DNA of 53,815 nt, taken from Bacteroidota bacterium. Its GTDB lineage: Bacteria; Bacteroidota; Ignavibacteria; UBA10030; UBA8401. The translations under genes and the position numbers were made by a program. This document shows, one piece after another, positions 53,658 to 53,815 of this stretch; positions within the stretch are counted from its first letter, which is position 1, and the number at the start of each line of letters is the position of its first letter. The notes under the pieces were generated by a model. It was not told the origin of the DNA and made no database searches. It worked only from the letters and a program-made list of their open reading frames with translations. The stretch lies in the NCBI GenBank assembly GCA_019455105.1, contig JACFMZ010000001.1, positions 1 to 53,815 on the forward strand, read 5' to 3'.

Positions 53658-53673
53658 TTGGCATAAAATTGGC
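53658..53673 (+). promoter_or_regulatory. Sigma-54-like promoter upstream of the YjfB-like gene
   Basis: TTGGCAT (53658-53664) and TTGGC (53669-53673): the GG at 53660-53661 and the GC at 53672-53673 have the 12-base -24/-12 spacing; six of seven and three of four core bases match TTGGCAC-N5-TTGC. A start at about 53685 leaves about 16 bases to the ATG, including AAGGAGG. Confidence 0.6.
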
Positions 53674-53700
53674 GTTTAAAAGAGAAAAAGGAGGTTTGTT

Positions 53701-53815
53701 ATGATTATTACTGCAGGCGCATCGCTGGCTCCGGCTGTTACGGCGCAGTTTATTTCCGAAAATCCTGTTCAGCAAAAAATTGCCATTACCGTTCTGAAAG
53801 ACCAAATTGAACAGG
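53701..53815 (+). CDS. Start of a YjfB-like putative motility protein (3' end outside window)
   Basis: Thirty-eight residues are visible, M-I-I-T-A-G-A-S-L-A-P-A-V ... V-Q-Q-K-I-A-I-T-V-L-K-D-Q-I-E-Q. The V-Q-Q-K-I-x-I-x-V-L-K pattern resembles the YjfB family of small proteins linked with motility gene sets (PF14070 style). Shine-Dalgarno AAGGAGG lies six bases before the ATG. The gene is cut by the right edge. The sigma-54-like promoter ahead of it fits the sigma-54 control of flagellar genes in many bacteria. Family assignment is moderate given the short segment. Confidence 0.5.
   Translation, partial: MIITAGASLAPAVTAQFISENPVQQKIAITVLKDQIEQ

Noticed and set aside
1-53815. tRNA, rRNA, insertion sequence or phage genes
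   Set aside because: By reading I found no cloverleaf-type sequence, no rRNA, no transposase or integrase, and no repeat pair indicating an insertion; a tRNA search program would be needed to exclude a missed tRNA.

Overview
The window is a 53.8-kb stretch of a moderate-GC bacterial chromosome carrying about 50 genes. The organism looks like a member of the Bacteroidota/Chlorobiota (FCB) side of the tree, most like Ignavibacteria or Kapabacteria. Two secreted proteins end in the C-terminal sorting domain with the NYPNPFNP / NFPNPFNP signature and a terminal K-L-L-(L/F)-I-K, which is typical of T9SS cargo in those groups. There are many lipoproteins and an envelope-heavy gene content. Placement is by motif recognition only. 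I saw no rRNA, tRNA, CRISPR array, insertion sequence or phage gene.

Layout, left to right. (1) 1-3.4 kb: the AT-rich tail of a propeller-like protein, a large membrane VWA protein and a DUF3332 lipoprotein. (2) 3.6-9.6 kb: a Bax-inhibitor-1 family membrane protein, a structured leader, a GT2 / GT4 / methyltransferase envelope-glycan cassette and an AspT/YidE-type transporter. (3) 9.6-16 kb, minus strand: two neighbouring secreted NUC-type nucleases, a NagX-like acyltransferase, a secreted GH13 amylase and a K+/H+ antiporter. (4) 16-21 kb: an RND adaptor and pump followed by an overlapping small membrane protein. (5) 20.9-28.6 kb: a DEAD-box helicase, an HDOD protein, a papain/C39-like peptidase divergent from an ATP-grasp ligase, a small ferredoxin-fold-like protein, a GDSL lipoprotein coupled to a DinB protein, an RRM RNA-binding protein and a methyltransferase. 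(6) 28.6-33.5 kb: a 1645-residue hybrid sensor kinase with six PAS domains and a receiver. (7) 33.9-38.9 kb: a tightly packed six-gene operon (exported MsrA, two related-looking lipoproteins, OsmC, another lipoprotein, M28 peptidase). (8) 38.9-44 kb: a T9SS-sorted protein, a YhcH-GNAT-Nudix operon, a cupin and formate-THF ligase. (9) 44.1-47.8 kb: an SMP-30 lipoprotein and a complete arsenic operon arsR-arsM-arsC-acr3 with two matching ATCGTA-N4-TACGAT operators. (10) 47.8-51.5 kb: an uncharacterised envelope cassette (His-rich exported protein, PepSY-like protein, beta-barrel-like protein, four-repeat membrane protein), then a deaminase and an amidase lipoprotein. (11) 51.6-53.8 kb: a 12-repeat Asp-box propeller with a T9SS tail, and the start of a YjfB-like motility gene behind a sigma-54-like promoter.

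The most informative features for follow-up are the C39-like/ATP-grasp divergent pair, the duplicated ArsR operator, the uncharacterised envelope cassette with the four-fold internal repeat protein, the envelope-stress operon with two unknown lipoproteins, and the strongly structured leader before the GT2 gene. None of these can be shown to be novel without database searches.
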